Position numbers and translations under genes: made by a program. From the NCBI GenBank assembly GCA_024195585.1, contig SWBL01000126.1:62001-126000 (forward strand): 64,000 nt of DNA, in the 5' to 3' direction. The notes beneath the pieces are model-generated. The model searched no databases and had not been told where the DNA came from. It saw only the letters and a list, made by a program, of their open reading frames with translations. The stretch is from Aureobasidium sp. EXF-3400. Taxonomy: Eukaryota > Ascomycota > Dothideomycetes > Dothideales > Saccotheciaceae. Shown here in pieces: positions 1 through 10,133 of this stretch. Position 1 is the stretch's first letter, and each line of letters begins with the position of its first letter.

Positions 1-287
1 CGGAGGTCGAGCGCTGCGGGCCGATCCCAAAGTCGACGACCACCTTCCTGTCTTGACACTTGACCTCCTCGCCGTTCACATCAACCATCACGATATCAGG
101 GCCCAACTCAAGCTTTCGCCGAACCATGTCAAGTCGAGTTAAGCCGGTCGGCTCGCCTTCGCAGGCGCCTCGGAAGCTTGTCAATATCTCGCCTCCACCC
201 CTCTTGGCTCCATCAATAGCCATCTCTGGACTGATAAGGGTTACGTGGCTCTTCGCGTGATCTATGGCGCTCAAATCGTGTGTTGAT
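1..287 (-). CDS. Partial hypothetical protein, runs off the left edge
   Basis: On the minus strand an open frame without stops runs from about 287 off the left edge, and its codon use looks like that of real genes. A branch-like CTGAAC lies just upstream of a GGCAG acceptor at 288-290, so 287 may be the start of an internal exon. The first in-frame ATG is at 223 (reads MAIDGAKRGGGEI). I do not recognise the protein. The visible part is a mixed, soluble-looking sequence ending in VVVDFGIGPQRS. Start, exon structure and function cannot be fixed from this window. Confidence 0.45.
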
Positions 288-1121
288 CTGCCGCCAACAA
301 TATGTTCAGCATGTTCAGTCGTTCAAGCCCTCGCTCATCTGGTAGGTTGAGAAGTGTTCTACTGATAACGACATGCCTCGGCTGTAGGCTTGTGTCCAGC
401 CTACAATGATATCAGAGTCTCTGCCGCCTCAAAGAGACGTGGATTAGACCACTTCCAACTTCTGATAGGTCGTTCCCGTATTCCGGCTCTATATTTCTCG
501 GTTCAGCCCGCTTCTTTATATGAACCTTATGCATGAGTTAAGTTTCATCTAGGCGAGCAGAATGACCACTTTACCTACAGTCCTGTGCACCAATTGCAAC
601 CCGCTCTACAGCAGCCCAGACACCCTGCAGCCGTGTATCATAAGGTCCAGAAGCTGCGTGTCGACTACCTTTTTCGAAATACACATTCCCATGTTCTGTA
701 CGTACTTGTGGAAGCGCTGGAACAGTGGCTCGATATCTCTATCAGAAGGACACACCGCTCGTCAGGTGTCTTCCATGCAAGTGATTGGTATCCTTGCTCG
801 CAAATCATGCTTCGGCTAGGTGGGCCTCTCAATCAAATCGGTCACACAATACGAGAACCTGCCATGGACAAAGATGGAAGGTCATACTCATCTACAGCAC
901 TGCAAGTTAGCGAGCTACTCTACGCCATCTCTATCATGCCTTCTTCAGGTCTTCAAGGAGCGATAGGGGTATCCTTGCTCTGTCTATAAAGTTGCACGTC
1001 TCCTCCCAAGGATTTGATGTTTCCATCCATCAGCAACACCATCGTTCCATCTTCATAAGATACTCTCGTTCTTCACAAGTCTTTCGTTCACGACTTCATC
1101 TGACCTTACGACTTATTCAAC
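288..1121. promoter_or_regulatory. Intergenic region with the promoter of the glutamic peptidase
   Basis: No convincing gene is seen here; two overlapping plus-strand frames at 562-989 have no recognisable content. A TATAAA box lies at 985-990, about 135 bases before the ATG of the peptidase gene. The 13-mer GGTATCCTTGCTC occurs twice, at 787-799 and 968-980, the second copy immediately before the TATA box, so it may be a promoter element. The stretch before the ATG is rich in TTC/ATC pyrimidine tracts, as is common in fungal leader regions. Confidence 0.4.
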
Positions 1122-1955
1122 ATGAAGCTCACTACTGCTTTGTTGACCGGTCTGCTCTCTGCCAGCACCGTCATCGCTGCTCCTGGCACTGCCATGCGTC
1201 GCAAGCGTGCTGAGAGTGCTCGTGCCGGTCTCCTCAAGGCTCCCAAGCCTTTCATTGCAGCTACCAACGTGACCGCTGTTGTCCACGGTCCGGAGAACAA
1301 GCAAGTCAGCTACTCCAACAACTGGGCTGGCGGTGTCCTCGAAGGGTCTGGCTGGAAGACCGTCACCGGCACTTTCACCATTCCAAGGGTCACTGTGCCT
1401 TCAGGTGGTAGCTCCAGAACTTTGTACTCTGCCTCTGCTTGGGTTGGTATCGACGGATACTCCTGCGAGTCCGCTATCTTGCAGACTGGCGTCGACTTCA
1501 GCATCCAGGGCGGTGCTGTCACTTATGACGCCTGGTACGAATGGTACCCTGACTACGCCTACGACTTCAGCGGCATCAGCTTCTCTGCCGGCGACAGTGT
1601 CACCGTCACCGTAACCGCCTCATCCACCACCGGCGGAGTAGCCACCATCAAGAACAACAGCAAAGGCACGTCCGTCAGCCACACCTTCAGCCGCGAAACC
1701 GCAGGCACTCTCTGCCAAACCGATGCCGAGTGGATTGTCGAAGACTTTACCCAAATCGAGAATGGAGAGGAATCTCTTGTTCCTCTGGTCGACTTTGGCA
1801 CTATCACCTTCACTGGTGCCTCGGCCACTACTAACAGTGGATCCAAGTATGGACCTTCTAGCGCCGATGTTATCGATCTCATCTCTGCTAACGGCGAAAC
1901 TGTCCTGACTGATGTTACTGTTGGTTCTTCTTCTGTTTCTGTCGTTTACGAGTAA
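1122..1955 (+). CDS. Secreted glutamic peptidase (eqolisin, family G1 / peptidase A4)
   Basis: A 277-residue single-exon gene. The G1 family are acid endopeptidases with a Gln/Glu dyad, secreted as preproproteins. A signal peptide covers residues 1-20. A basic propeptide with RRKR and a KR pair precedes the mature domain, which opens with the family landmark NNWAGG (66-71). The family motifs AWVGIDG (106-112) and ILQTG are present. Gln121 (LQTG) and Glu204 (AEWIVED) are 83 residues apart, the same spacing as the Gln53/Glu136 dyad of scytalidoglutamic peptidase, so the enzyme should be active. The length matches the roughly 260-280 residues usual for the family. It probably digests extracellular protein at low pH. 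Its closest upstream signal is a TATAAA box 135 bases away. Confidence 0.93.
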   Translation: MKLTTALLTGLLSASTVIAAPGTAMRRKRAESARAGLLKAPKPFIAATNVTAVVHGPENKQVSYSNNWAGGVLEGSGWKTVTGTFTIPRVTVPSGGSSRTLYSASAWVGIDGYSCESAILQTGVDFSIQGGAVTYDAWYEWYPDYAYDFSGISFSAGDSVTVTVTASSTTGGVATIKNNSKGTSVSHTFSRETAGTLCQTDAEWIVEDFTQIENGEESLVPLVDFGTITFTGASATTNSGSKYGPSSADVIDLISANGETVLTDVTVGSSSVSVVYE

Positions 1956-2329
1956 ATGGTTTTTACCAGAAGAGATGAAGCGGGAGATGGGGTGATGAGC
2001 ACTGTTTATTGAGCTATATGGAAGACTAGTTCTATACTTAGTGTAGTGGTAGATGACAGGGTACGAGACATGATTCAAATGCCATGAATGTTTTGTCTCA
2101 TCGTGCAGTCATTCCTCTGGCAAGCAGAACATTAGAGTCATAGTGCATGAATTCATCTAGAAAACCTTCTTCCATCGGAAGCTCTTCTTGGCCTTTATCT
2201 CAGCTTGGCAGATAGCAGAGGCTACGAGAGTGTGCATGTATCTTTCTTCTTGACAAGTACCTGTTCTCTTCTGGTTTGATTCTTATTCTCTTTCAAATCC
2301 CTCATCAACTCAGTCCATCTAGATTGATT

Positions 2330-2700
2330 TAGATTCGTTCGAAGTCTATTCAAACTTGTTGGAATACGTTTGGATTAGTTTAAAGTCATGATTCGAAGTC
2401 ATTCAAAGTCATTCAAAGTCATTCAAAGTCATTCAAAGTGTATTTGAAGTTATTTAAAGTCATATATATTCTCTTTTATATCCATTCAAACTCGTTTAAA
2501 CTCGTTTGAAGTCATTTGAAGTCCCTTTTTATAGTCATTTCAATACTTTTAAAGTCATCTAAAGTCATTCTTATTCTCTTTTATATCCATTGATATTTGT
2601 TCAAACTTATCTCAATTTATTCAAATATACTTAAAGTCATTCAAAGTCGCTGTTTGAATTAGTATGAACATGTATAAAGTCATTTGAATTCATTCTTATT
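2330..2700. repeat. AT-rich degenerate TTCAAAGTCA repeat array
   Basis: About 370 bases are built from diverged copies of a decamer close to TTCAAAGTCA (variants TTTGAAGTCA, TTTAAAGTCA). Four perfect tandem copies lie around 2398-2440. A longer block TTCTCTTTTATATCCATT recurs at about 2469 and 2574. The array is non-coding, strongly AT-rich compared with both flanks, and ends about 110 bases before the start of the AT-hook gene, which suggests either a decayed minisatellite or a tract that a DNA-binding protein could recognise. Confidence 0.75.
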
Positions 2701-2809
2701 CTTCTCGTCTTTGCCTATAAGAACCCTTTTCTTGCCCCCCTCTTGATTGCACTTGACTTTTTTCATTATTTCTTATCTTTCTCATTGTCACTAAGAAGGA
2801 AAAGAAAAC

Positions 2810-3286
2810 ATGTCGAATGCCTCTAGTTCTTCCATTTCTAATCCTTCTCCTATCATTGTAAAAGAAGAAGACATTGCTACTGGTAGTATTGCTGCTACAA
2901 CTAGTACTACTAGTACTACTTCCAATACAACCAACACTGCTAGCACCGCTAGCACTTCTACGCCGTAAGTCATCCCATCTCTAAACTCCCCTTCTTCCAA
3001 TCACTTCTTATACTAATAAAATATCGATGCTAGTAGAAGAAAAATAGGCCGTCCCAAAGGCTCCAAATCCAAACGCGAGATTTTCCTCGAGAAAGAAGTA
3101 GTTTCTGTGCGAAGAAGATACTCAGCACTGAAGAAACAATACAAGGCGTTGGAAAAAGAGGTTGTGGACAAGGAAACTGCTCTGGTGGGTAAAGAGGAAC
3201 AGATCAGAGGTTTGGTGGAGGAAAGGGTGAGGCTGCAGAGATGGATCCATGGAATGAGAGCGAGATTGACCGACACGAGAGGTTGA
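2810..3286 (+). CDS. Small AT-hook / coiled-coil protein
   Basis: Two exons, 2810-2964 and 3034-3286, give 135 residues. The intron has GTAAGT at its donor, TACTAATAA as branch point and a tandem TAGTAG acceptor (using the second TAG removes one residue). Residues 1-52 are a Ser/Thr-rich, disordered-looking tract. The second exon opens with RRKIGRPKGSK, a canonical AT-hook core (GRP flanked by basic residues), followed by an approximately 65-residue highly charged helix (coiled-coil-like, ending QRWIHGMRARL). It is probably a nuclear minor-groove DNA-binding protein. No enzyme domain is visible. Because no single frame spans the gene it is easy to miss; the consensus splice sites and the AT-hook support it. 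Confidence 0.65.
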
Positions 3287-3438
3287 GTTTACAACATTCT
3301 AGTGTGAGAGTATGGGCGGTCATAGATGTGGAGGTTTGAAATCCTTTTGATCTTGAGAATTATAATGTTACATGTACTCGTACAGTCTATCTTGCTTTGT
3401 GACTTTCTCAAAATATGCATTTCATATACTTGAGCATC

Positions 3439-5169
3439 TCAGTTCTCCAGAAGATCAACAACGATAGGAGTGATCCTCTCAACACCCTGAGCCAGTTTGG
3501 CACTAACAGGAATGGCATGAAGTTTCTTCTTCCAAGCGTTCTTCTTGCCACTTGGATGTAGCGTCTCTCCTTCAGAAACGCTCTTCAAATAAGCCTGCAA
3601 AGCCGCAAAATTCTCTCGTGTTTCTGGCAAATCGGCCTTGGTGGCAACCACCAACCAAGGCTTTGACGAGATAGGCGGTAGCTTGAGTTCAGGCAAGACA
3701 CGCGACCCATCGGGGTTAAACAAGACAAAACCATCTTCAAAAATGTTTGGAGGTTCGGCTTGGACTGGTGGTGAGTAGCGCACCATTTCTTTTTCTTCTT
3801 CGACGCGGCGTTCGGTTTCGGCGTTGACTTCGCGGTCGCGCAGGAGTTCGTACTGGCCTACTTCTTTCCAGAGGCCTTGGAGGGCTTGGACTGCGTCGCC
3901 GGCGCTGAGGTCGACGACAAAGGCTAGGATGCCGGCTCGTTCGATGTGGCGAAGGAATCCGAGACCCAGGCCGCGGTCGAGGTGGGCGTCTTCGATCAGA
4001 CCGGGGATATCGGCGATGGTGAAGTTTGTGCGAGCAGGACCTTTTTTGTTGGTTGAGGTGGCGACCAGAGGACGTCCTTTGTGGTTGTCGAGGACGACGG
4101 TACCGATGTTTGGTTGAAGGGTTGTGAAGGCCCAGTTGCCGATACGGGCGCGGCTGTTGGTGATGGCTCGTAGCAAAGTGCTCTTTCCAGCATTGGGGAG
4201 ACCAACGAGACCGACGTCTGCGAGAAGTTTGAGCTCGAGCTGGATCTCGACCTTCATACCCTCATCACCCTTTGTGCCATACTTAGGACGAGTGATGCTC
4301 TTAGTGACGAAGTGAGGATTGCCTAAACCACCCATTGCACCAGCAGCAAGTAGCTGAGGAGATTCCATAGGGGTATCCAAATCTAGACGTATAGGTGCCG
4401 GGGGCTGGGCCATTGCAATTTGCGATCTTCTCGGACGCGGTAAAGGAGGGAAGTCTGCGGATGTGAAGGATTGAGGCATGGCCCCAGGGAACAGCAACCA
4501 CTTGTCACGTCTCCATTTGCGAGTGTTGTCGACGACTCCTGGTTCGTCGTCAAAGACAGCATCTGCTCCCATGGCCTTTGCCCTCTTGTCTGCCAACTCT
4601 TCCTCAGCCACGGGGTCGTGTCGCCACACTTCTCGAACAATTGTACCGACGGGCACTGTGATCAGAATGTCTTCTCCTCTGGTTCCTCCCTGACCTTTTC
4701 CTTGACCATTTCTTCCTCGACCAGCTTTGAGAATTCCCCGTCGGGCGAGCTTGTGTAGTGATGTCTCGCCTTGCACAGCCTGGATGTAGATGTTTCCTCC
4801 TGTTCCTCCATCGCCACCATTTGGTGGGCCGTTCTCAATGTATTTTTCGCGCAAGAAACTGATGCAGCCGTGGCCTCCAGCACCGGCGTGTAGGACGATC
4901 GAACATCGGTCGGTGAAAGGTGTGATTGAGTACGAGTCCGGTGGTGGGTCCAGGCGATCGAGCTCGCTCTCGGGTGTGTCGTCAAAGTTCTCATCTTCGC
5001 GACCTCCTTGTGTGCTAGAGACAGTTGCGATATGTCTCTTGGATAGACATTGTGTATTGCTAGTCGGTCGCCCTAGTTGTGGCCATCTTCTCAAGGCGCG
5101 CGGCGCATTGCTTCTGCTTGTGTGTAGACACGGATAGAGAAAGGGCATGAATGTCCCGTTCAAGGCCAT
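3439..5169 (-). CDS. MTG2: Mitochondrial Obg-family GTPase Mtg2
   Basis: A 576-residue single-exon gene. Mtg2 is the mitochondrial Obg GTPase needed for large mitoribosomal subunit assembly. I start it at the ATG at 5169 (MALNGTF), which gives an Arg/Ser-rich mitochondrial presequence; the frame is open further upstream but has no ATG there. The Obg fold follows (HAGAGGHG, then the Gly-rich NGGDGGTGG), then the G domain: G1 GLPNAGKST, G3 DIPGLIEDAH, G4 TKAD in place of NKxD, and a G5-like SAK near the C-terminus. Inserts between the Obg and G domains and inside the G domain (around MVRYSPPVQAEPP) are typical of fungal copies. The gene is divergent to the SDR gene at 5445. Confidence 0.93.
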   Translation of the reverse strand: MALNGTFMPFLYPCLHTSRSNAPRALRRWPQLGRPTSNTQCLSKRHIATVSSTQGGREDENFDDTPESELDRLDPPPDSYSITPFTDRCSIVLHAGAGGHGCISFLREKYIENGPPNGGDGGTGGNIYIQAVQGETSLHKLARRGILKAGRGRNGQGKGQGGTRGEDILITVPVGTIVREVWRHDPVAEEELADKRAKAMGADAVFDDEPGVVDNTRKWRRDKWLLFPGAMPQSFTSADFPPLPRPRRSQIAMAQPPAPIRLDLDTPMESPQLLAAGAMGGLGNPHFVTKSITRPKYGTKGDEGMKVEIQLELKLLADVGLVGLPNAGKSTLLRAITNSRARIGNWAFTTLQPNIGTVVLDNHKGRPLVATSTNKKGPARTNFTIADIPGLIEDAHLDRGLGLGFLRHIERAGILAFVVDLSAGDAVQALQGLWKEVGQYELLRDREVNAETERRVEEEKEMVRYSPPVQAEPPNIFEDGFVLFNPDGSRVLPELKLPPISSKPWLVVATKADLPETRENFAALQAYLKSVSEGETLHPSGKKNAWKKKLHAIPVSAKLAQGVERITPIVVDLLEN

Positions 5170-5444
5170 TGTTTTCCTCGCGACAGGGCTACGGCGCAAG
5201 AATGGCTATCAATCAGTGGCAATGACTTTTCAGAAAGCAGCTTGCGACAAAGTGTGGCAGGATTTGACGATGGCTTTTGGCCGCGCTTTCTCGCCTAAAC
5301 CTGCTGTTCTCTACCTACCTAGGCTGAGCGTGGCTGGCTGATGAACCTTTATATTACCCCTCATGCCACTGTTACTCAGCTATAAAATATTCTTGCTGCC
5401 TGCGACATGACAGGATTGCCAGATCTTCCTTGCATACACTTACC

Positions 5445-6488
5445 ATGGCAAGCTTTCTGAAACAAGCTCCGTTCTCGCCAGTCGTCACTGGTGCCGCTCT
5501 GCTGGTCCTGCTCAAGGGTCCAGAGTCCATCCAACGACCTGTTTACGACTATCTACATCACATCCTCAAGCCTCACAATATTGAGCGTCTGATCACTGCT
5601 TTGAAATGGCTGTTTGCTTTTGGCTTGATCAAGAATGTCAATGAAGCTTTCAACCAGTTTGCTCGCAACAACTTCTCCCTTCGCTCGAGCAAGGCAGATT
5701 GGGACTGGAATAACGAAATCGCTATTATCACTGGAAGCTCCTCAGGCTTTGGAGCTCTCTTCTCAAAGGATCTCTCAGACAAGGGTATCCATGTTGTCGC
5801 CATCGACGTCAACCCTCTTCCCAAACACCTGGAAAACAACCCCAAGATCACCTTTTTCAAGTGCGATGTCACTGACGTCGAAGCCGTCAACGCCGTCGCC
5901 AAAGAGATCAAGGCCAAGGTCGGCCATCCATCCATCTTGATCAACAATGCAGGCATCGGGGGCCAAGGAACAATCCTCCGCACCACACCTGCACAACTCC
6001 AAAAACTCATGGGTGTAAACATCATGTCGCACTTTTATCTCGTGCAAGCTTTCCTGCCTGACATGCTGGCCAAGAAGAAAGGACACATTGTTTCCATCGC
6101 TAGTATGGCTTCCTTCTTCACCACTCCCACAATCACCGATTACTCGTGTTCCAAAGCAGCAGTGTTGGCTTTCAACGAAGGTCTCAGCACTGAGTTGCGC
6201 ACTATCCACCGTTGTCCCGAGATCAAGACTTCCATCGTTCATCCTTTCTTTGCAGACACACCCATCATTGCCAAAAGCAAGGCTGAGCTGGAAAAAGCCG
6301 GCATGAAGATCTTGGACCCGCAGGATGTTTCTGATGCCGTGGTCGATCAAATTCTGAACGCGAGAAGTGGACAGAATTTGTTGAGTAATGGGTTTGGACC
6401 TATTATGAGAGCGTTCAGGGGTTTGCCTTGGTGGTTCCAGGAAAGTGCCAAAAGACTTACTGAGACTGATCTTTCGCGTTTTGCGTGA
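5445..6488 (+). CDS. Short-chain dehydrogenase/reductase, membrane-anchored (RDH/17-beta-HSD-like)
   Basis: A 347-residue single-exon gene. The upstream in-frame codon at 5430 is TTG, so the ATG at 5445 (MASFLKQ) is the start. A hydrophobic N-terminal region of about 80 residues precedes the Rossmann fold, as in membrane-associated retinol/hydroxysteroid dehydrogenases. Visible motifs are TGSSSGFG (cofactor binding), CDVTD, NNAG, SIASMAS (catalytic Ser region) and YSCSK (catalytic Tyr-xxx-Lys). The protein should be an active NAD(P)-dependent oxidoreductase of lipophilic alcohols or ketones; the substrate is unknown. It is transcribed divergently from MTG2 with about 275 bases between start codons. 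Confidence 0.88.
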   Translation: MASFLKQAPFSPVVTGAALLVLLKGPESIQRPVYDYLHHILKPHNIERLITALKWLFAFGLIKNVNEAFNQFARNNFSLRSSKADWDWNNEIAIITGSSSGFGALFSKDLSDKGIHVVAIDVNPLPKHLENNPKITFFKCDVTDVEAVNAVAKEIKAKVGHPSILINNAGIGGQGTILRTTPAQLQKLMGVNIMSHFYLVQAFLPDMLAKKKGHIVSIASMASFFTTPTITDYSCSKAAVLAFNEGLSTELRTIHRCPEIKTSIVHPFFADTPIIAKSKAELEKAGMKILDPQDVSDAVVDQILNARSGQNLLSNGFGPIMRAFRGLPWWFQESAKRLTETDLSRFA

Positions 6489-6595
6489 GATCTGACGGAG
6501 ATGTTTCTTTCGAATTAGGGTGGAGCTTTTGACGGATTCTTTGTTCGATTCGACGGCCTATATAATGACAATATGCTTGTTCTTCTACTTTGATC

Positions 6596-7800
6596 TTACA
6601 GGAGAGCGAAGGCGAAGCCACCCAGTCCCATCAGAGCGGCTGCAGGATGCTGCAAAGCACCAACTGTGGGTGCAGCGCCAGTACTCTTTGAAGTCTGACC
6701 ACTTGCCGTGCCAGTCACACTTCTTGTATAACTACCTGTGACCTTCTCGGTAGTGCTAGCCGTCCTGCTAGCCACAGCCTCTACCGAAGCAGCAGTAATC
6801 GTAAAGGTTGTGTTCCACGCGGTCCAGGTATAGGTAGGTCCACTCACTGGACTAGTAAGGATGCCGTTGACATCACTCCAGGTGCCAGTAGCCGAGTGCA
6901 GAGGTGTAGGCTTTGCATAGTCAGAGGCGTTCTTGCCATAGTTCGTGAAGCCGTAATCCGTGCAGCTGAAACTTTGGTTTGCGAGGATAGAAGGACATTG
7001 TGCGAGAGTGATGTTGCCGCCAATAAGCGCGGTGTCGATGTAGAGTTGTTTGACGGTGTCTAAAGCAATGTACCCGGGATCCTGGCTTGGACATGTGTCC
7101 CAGAGTCTGTCGGATGAAAGAATTAGTCTTGATGGAGGTACAGCAGATAAGATGTCTACCCACTCAGCAGCGAGAGCGCCATAAATACAGCAGTTGCATT
7201 GTGGGGCTGGTTTTCCAAGGTAGCTGTATTGGTCGTCGTCATCGTCTACGTCGCCATCTTCTTCGTGGATCTTCTGAAGACACGTCTGGAATCCTTCGAA
7301 GACGCTTTCAGACCTATCACGGACGGTCTGAAGGTTGCAACTGCATTCTCCAGCAGCGTCAGCAGGCGCTGGGTAGAATGGCAATTGCAAAGCCGGGGTG
7401 TCGGAATCTGGGTCTGGATCATTGCAAGTCTCATTGTACGCAAGCAAAAGCTGTTGGTAGTCACACGAGTAGACCTATCGAACGTGTTAGTGACGCCAGA
7501 CATTTTCTGGGAAATCAGCAACGATGCAAATACCCTGTTCCAGCAGTTTGTGAGAGCGCAGTCGATTCTGTTTTGCAGACCTGAACACGAGTTGTCAAGG
7601 TATTCGTCAGTGTAGTTCTGCGCTTGCCAGCAGGTTTGCATCTCTTTCGGTGCCGCACAATCGGTAAAAGTGAAAGGTGTGTTCACACGATCAAAGAGGC
7701 TGGGTATCTGCGTGAAATTGGGCTGAGAGACTTCAATCTGAGCGGAAACCACAGCAGAAATGGCTGCAACGCAGCCTGCGAGGGCATATTTGACAACCAT
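6596..7800 (-). CDS. GPI-anchored cysteine-rich cell-surface protein (copy A of a paralogous pair)
   Basis: Three exons: 7534-7800, 7164-7474 and 6596-7106, giving 362 residues. The introns are 59 and 57 bases, in phases 0 and 2. The second intron is a multiple of three without stops, so it can be mistaken for coding sequence; its GTGGGT donor, CTAAT branch and CAG acceptor support splicing. A signal peptide (1-20) is followed by a Cys-rich domain with CWNRVYSC, an acidic EEDGDVDDDDD insert and CNCC. A Ser/Thr-rich stalk and a hydrophobic C-terminal tail (ending GGFAFALL) indicate a GPI anchor. The gene at 23441-24667 shares CWN(R/Q)VYSC, FPAPxD and both intron positions and phases. The function is unknown. 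Confidence 0.8.
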
Positions 7801-8488
7801 GATGAGGGGCTTCCATGCGACAAAGGAAGAGAAGCGAGGGCACCTACGGTATAAGAGACTTGCATTCCTGTCAGGCAGCCGAGTCGAAGGATTCAAGCAC
7901 GGTCGCAAGGCAGCGTTGCAATCAAACTTACTGTGCTCAAGACGAAACATGGTTCGACTCGTGCCAGCCTATCAATGCCATAGTATAGCTTTGTCAGTCA
8001 CCAGCAAGGCGCAGTCCGTTGGTGCAGGATGTTGGTTTATGCGCGTCAAGTGCTTTCGAACTGCGACATGATGTTGTTCTTCAGGAGTCGACCCTTCATG
8101 CGCGTCTCCACGTTCCTGGTAAGCGGCTCTCAACCAACAGCTTCGGCGCCCAAACATCCGTGGCCACAAACAGCAGTCAGCTGAACCACGTTCCAACGCG
8201 ACGGGTATTCGTGCAAGAGAGGAGGACGGCGCAACCGGGCTATCAGAAAATGATATACAGATCTTCGAAGATCCTGTCGATGAACCCCGGCTATAGCTGA
8301 TCACTTCCGCATTCAATTGCGACATCTACTCTGACGTACATGTCTCGATGACTCGAAGGCTTGTGAGTCAAAACAAGCAAGCTTTTTGTATACAAAATAA
8401 TAATGGGACCGGTTAGTCTGGCTTTCTATATATGTGCAAGGGTCCATGCTATTTTCCAGTTCTTTTCCCTCCTCCACCACATTTCGAA
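7801..8488. promoter_or_regulatory. Divergent intergenic region between the GPI-protein and M20 peptidase genes
   Basis: No gene recognised in 688 bases. The overlapping frames here have no family signature and no plausible splice structure. A TATA-like TTTCTATATATG at about 8421-8433 lies some 60 bases before the ATG I chose for the M20 gene, which argues against starting that gene at the upstream ATG at 8432. Confidence 0.35.
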
Positions 8489-9868
8489 ATGTTCAAGCAG
8501 GCGTTGCTGGACACAATCGACGCCGAGCGACATGACCTCATCAGCTTTCTACGAAATCTCACTCGCGCCGACTCCTCAAATCCTCCTGGCGATACAATAG
8601 CAGCAGCTTGCGTTGTCACTACTTATTTGGCATCTCGAGATGTTCCTTCCACAATCATCGCACCGAAAAGCCATGCGCCGAATATCACCAGCATATTCCC
8701 AGCAGTATCTCAGTCCCCGGTCCATAGTCGTTCATCATCGCTACATCAACTAGATGGCCATACTCCAAGTCCAACCGACTCACCGTTCGAGAGGAGTGGA
8801 ATCTCAACACCAAAGCCTGGCCCACGTTTGGTTATGAATGGACACATTGATGTCTTTCCTATCTCTGAAGCTGAGAAGTCACAATGGACGCACGATCCCT
8901 GGTCCGGAGACATTGAAAACAACAGACTCTATGGGCGTGGGGTTGTGGACATGAAAGCTGGAACTGCGGCAACTATTGCTGCCTACACATATATTTTCGC
9001 ACATCGACATTTATTGCACGGCACTGCTGTGCTCGAAGCAGTATCAGATGAGGAAAATGGTGGAAAGTGGGGCAGCAAATACCTTTTGAATGACGATGAT
9101 CGAAGAGAGACATGGACGGGTGACGTAAATCTCAATGCCGAACCTACAGGTCTACAGAGCATACGGTTTGCTGAGAAGGGCACTTTGCGAATGACCTTTT
9201 CGGTCAAGGCGAAGAGCGCACATGGAGCCTACACACATTTGTCCGAAGGTGCAATTCGAATCGCAACGAGATTGATTACGGAATTGGTCAAACTCGAAGA
9301 CTTCTCAGATTTCAAGCTTGATCCTGAAGTGAGGAAATACCTTGACCGGCAGGAAGTGCGAGACACGATCGACGAGGTTATGGGTGCTGGTGCCTCGAAC
9401 AACATCCTCAAACCGACGGTAAATATCGGAACCATCAGTGGTGGGACCAAGGTCAACACTATCCCAGGGGACTGCAGATTCGAAGCCGAGATTCGTCTAC
9501 CAATCGGTCTTGTCGCAGAAACCATTCTCAGAGAGATCGACAATATTCTCGAAAACTTCCCTGGAGCTAGCTATGAGGTTCAAGAAGCGGCTTCCAATCC
9601 ACCCAACTCATGTCCTTTTGATCACGCTCTTACGAGGGCGATAGCGGACAACGCCGAACACATCCTGGGACGAAAGCCAATTGCTATACCGTCGCTTGGT
9701 GCTACAGACGCTAAGCACTGGAGGTACAAAGGCATACCTGCATACAGCTATGGTCTTTCGCCGGAGGGTATGGCCGGTATCGATGAGAGTGTCGACCTTG
9801 ATGATTACATTAACCTTGTCAAAATACTCACGTTGACCGCATGGGACTTCTTGACTGGTCCTGAGTAG
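8489..9868 (+). CDS. M20-family metallopeptidase (acetylornithine deacetylase / succinyl-diaminopimelate desuccinylase type)
   Basis: A 459-residue single-exon gene. The ATG at 8489 (MFKQALLD) is preferred over the one at 8432, because the extra 19 residues are Pro/Phe-rich and overlap a TATA-like box. Metal-site motifs are present in order: NGHIDV (zinc His and Asp), GRGVVDMKAG (bridging Asp), SDEENGG (catalytic and metal Glu) and NAEPT; the late family His is probably supplied by LGATDAKHW. A Ser/Pro-rich insert of about 50 residues lies between strands near residues 75-125. Family members hydrolyse N-acyl amino acids or small peptides in the cytosol. The exact substrate is open. Confidence 0.9.
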   Translation: MFKQALLDTIDAERHDLISFLRNLTRADSSNPPGDTIAAACVVTTYLASRDVPSTIIAPKSHAPNITSIFPAVSQSPVHSRSSSLHQLDGHTPSPTDSPFERSGISTPKPGPRLVMNGHIDVFPISEAEKSQWTHDPWSGDIENNRLYGRGVVDMKAGTAATIAAYTYIFAHRHLLHGTAVLEAVSDEENGGKWGSKYLLNDDDRRETWTGDVNLNAEPTGLQSIRFAEKGTLRMTFSVKAKSAHGAYTHLSEGAIRIATRLITELVKLEDFSDFKLDPEVRKYLDRQEVRDTIDEVMGAGASNNILKPTVNIGTISGGTKVNTIPGDCRFEAEIRLPIGLVAETILREIDNILENFPGASYEVQEAASNPPNSCPFDHALTRAIADNAEHILGRKPIAIPSLGATDAKHWRYKGIPAYSYGLSPEGMAGIDESVDLDDYINLVKILTLTAWDFLTGPE

Positions 9869-10133
9869 TACTGTTCATCTGGTCTTCACAACTCATCATC
9901 TGTTCACCATCTACAACTTTACGATAGACATGACACACATTTACACAAAAGCGAGTCTTTTCCTGTACATAACAAGCACTACTATATACCCCAGTTTTCT
10001 CCCGCCGCTTTAAGGCTGCCCCTGCTTCTTCGTTTTCGGCTATCTTTGCACAAGCCAGCAAAAGTTTTCTTCCATCGACGAAACAAAGCAATATTTTGTT
10101 AGACGAAAAACATCCGGCAAAAGAAGATATCCA

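Noticed and set aside
562..989. Two overlapping plus-strand open frames upstream of the glutamic peptidase
   Set aside because: No family content, no splice structure, and they end inside the promoter/TATA region of the peptidase gene.
7107..7163. 57 bases of copy A of the GPI-protein read as coding
   Set aside because: They are open in frame, but a GTGGGT donor, CTAAT branch and CAG acceptor at the same position and phase as the intron of copy B make it an intron.
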